A stretch of 6,380 nt of DNA from Rubrobacter sp. (GTDB lineage Bacteria; Actinomycetota; Rubrobacteria; Rubrobacterales; Rubrobacteraceae): NCBI GenBank assembly GCA_020253895.1, contig JADDKG010000002.1:1-6380 (forward strand). Reading direction: 5' to 3'. The stretch's first letter is position 1, and each line of letters starts with the position of its first letter. The position numbers were made by a program, and so were the translations under genes. Under the pieces are notes generated by a model, which was not told the DNA's origin, did not search any database, and was given only the letters and a program-made list of their open reading frames with translations. This document shows positions 5,597 through 6,380 of this stretch, in pieces.

Positions 5597-6380
5597 CGGT
5601 TGGTGAACTCCGTGAGCTTGCCCTTCAGGGACTGCTTGACGATCCGGACCGCCTCCGGCTCGCCCTTCGCCAGCGCCCGGGCCAGCCCGGCGGCCTGCTC
5701 GAAGCGGATGTGCGGCGGCAGCGGCGGCACCTCCGGGTCCGTCACCGCCTCGTAGACGACCGGGCGGTCCGCGGCGAGCGCCTCCTCCCAGGCCGGGGCC
5801 ACCGCGTCCGGGCTATCCACCCGGATGCCCTTGAAGCCCAGCATCTCCGCGTAGCGGGCGAACGGGAAGTCCGGGATCACCTGCGAGGCCTCCAGCTTCG
5901 GGTCCCCGGCGAGCACCCGCTGCTCCCAGGTGACCTGGTTGAGGTCCTTGTTGTTCAGGACCAGCACGATCAGGCGCGGGTCGCTCCACCTTTCCCAGTA
6001 CTTGCCGATGTCTATGAGGGCGTTGATGCCGAGCATCTGCATCGCCCCGTCGCCCACGGTGGCGATCACCGGCCGGTCGGGGTAGGCGAACTTGGCCGCC
6101 AGGGCGTAGGGGACCGCCGGGCACATGGTGGCCAGCGTCCCCGAGAGCGCGGCCTGCATCCCCTCGCGCACCTTGAGGTGCCGGGCCCACCAGTTGGTGC
6201 CCGAGCCGGAGTCGGCGGTGAGGATGCAGCGGTCGGGCAGCCGCGGCGAGAGCTCGTGGAAGACCAGCTGCGGGTTGAGCGGGTCCGCGCTCTGGCGCGC
6301 CCGGTCGTCCAGGATCTCCCACCACCGCCGGACGTTCTCCTCTATCTGCTGGCGCCAGGAGCGGTCCTCTTTGCGCTTCA
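5593..6380 (-). CDS. TPP-dependent enzyme (acetolactate synthase/pyruvate oxidase type), C-terminal part
   Basis: The frame is open from its TGA at 5593-5595 to the right edge, giving 261 visible residues, roughly the C-terminal 45% of a family member of about 590 residues. The GTG at 6171 is internal: upstream codons continue in frame with family-like residues, including DSGSGTNWW (6187-6213) at the entry to the TPP-binding domain and LSGTLATM (6124-6147). The cofactor motif is complete: GDG (6046-6054), 30 residues, then NN (5950-5955), which bind Mg2+ and the diphosphate. The following NNKDLNQVTWEQR segment resembles a group annotated as thiamine pyrophosphate-requiring proteins, similar to pyruvate oxidase. 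The catalytic glutamate and central domain lie outside the window. It would decarboxylate or join 2-oxo acids, possibly the product of the downstream oxidase. It is the first gene of the visible operon and overlaps the next by four bases. Confidence 0.85.
   Translation of the reverse strand, partial: KRKEDRSWRQQIEENVRRWWEILDDRARQSADPLNPQLVFHELSPRLPDRCILTADSGSGTNWWARHLKVREGMQAALSGTLATMCPAVPYALAAKFAYPDRPVIATVGDGAMQMLGINALIDIGKYWERWSDPRLIVLVLNNKDLNQVTWEQRVLAGDPKLEASQVIPDFPFARYAEMLGFKGIRVDSPDAVAPAWEEALAADRPVVYEAVTDPEVPPLPPHIRFEQAAGLARALAKGEPEAVRIVKQSLKGKLTEFTNR

Noticed and set aside
4343..5755. A 470-codon open frame on the plus strand
   Set aside because: It is antisense to the enolase-type gene, with a compositionally biased translation and no recognisable motif.
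5593..6171. GTG at 6171 as the start of a short 192-residue TPP protein
   Set aside because: The frame continues upstream to the window edge with family-like residues, so the GTG is internal and the gene is simply cut by the window.

Overview
The window is about 70% G+C by eye. Every supported gene lies on the minus strand, so transcription runs from right to left. Arg AGG codons and some Ile ATA codons sit among otherwise GC-ending codons, and there are GTG starts and strong purine-rich ribosome-binding sites. This suggests a high-GC Gram-positive bacterium. My impression is a Rubrobacter-like actinobacterium, but that is inference from style and not shown by a marker gene.

In transcription order the window holds: (1) the C-terminal part of a thiamine-pyrophosphate (TPP) enzyme of the acetolactate synthase/pyruvate oxidase type, running off the right edge (5593-6380); (2) a mandelate-racemase-type enolase-superfamily enzyme (4508-5596), joined to it by a 4-base GTGA overlap; (3) a 1023-residue FAD plus Fe-S 2-hydroxyacid dehydrogenase of the GlcD-GlcF fusion/YdiJ type (1408-4479), after a 28-base gap with a good ribosome-binding site; (4) a small PPC/DUF296 domain protein (962-1411), joined by a second GTGA overlap. 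These four look like one operon. A 114-base gap (848-961) then holds tandem 10-base repeats and a palindrome. It precedes (5) a six-helix AceTr (GPR1/FUN34/YaaH) transporter (170-847). Past a GC-rich hairpin (111-146), a strong ribosome-binding site and a GTG at 37 suggest the first 12 codons of another minus-strand gene leaving the left edge.

The operon combines a probable acid-sugar dehydratase or racemase, a flavin/Fe-S oxidase for a 2-hydroxy acid, and a TPP enzyme that would act on a 2-oxo acid. Together with a carboxylate-type transporter, this suggests uptake and breakdown of a small hydroxy or sugar acid. The substrate cannot be read from the sequence. The most notable details are the altered signature motif of the transporter, a hydrophobic C-terminal tail on the oxidase, the unassigned enolase-superfamily enzyme with a complete catalytic set, and the repeat cluster upstream of the transporter. 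I see no mobile element, CRISPR array, tRNA or rRNA, and no gene-free stretch longer than 300 bases.
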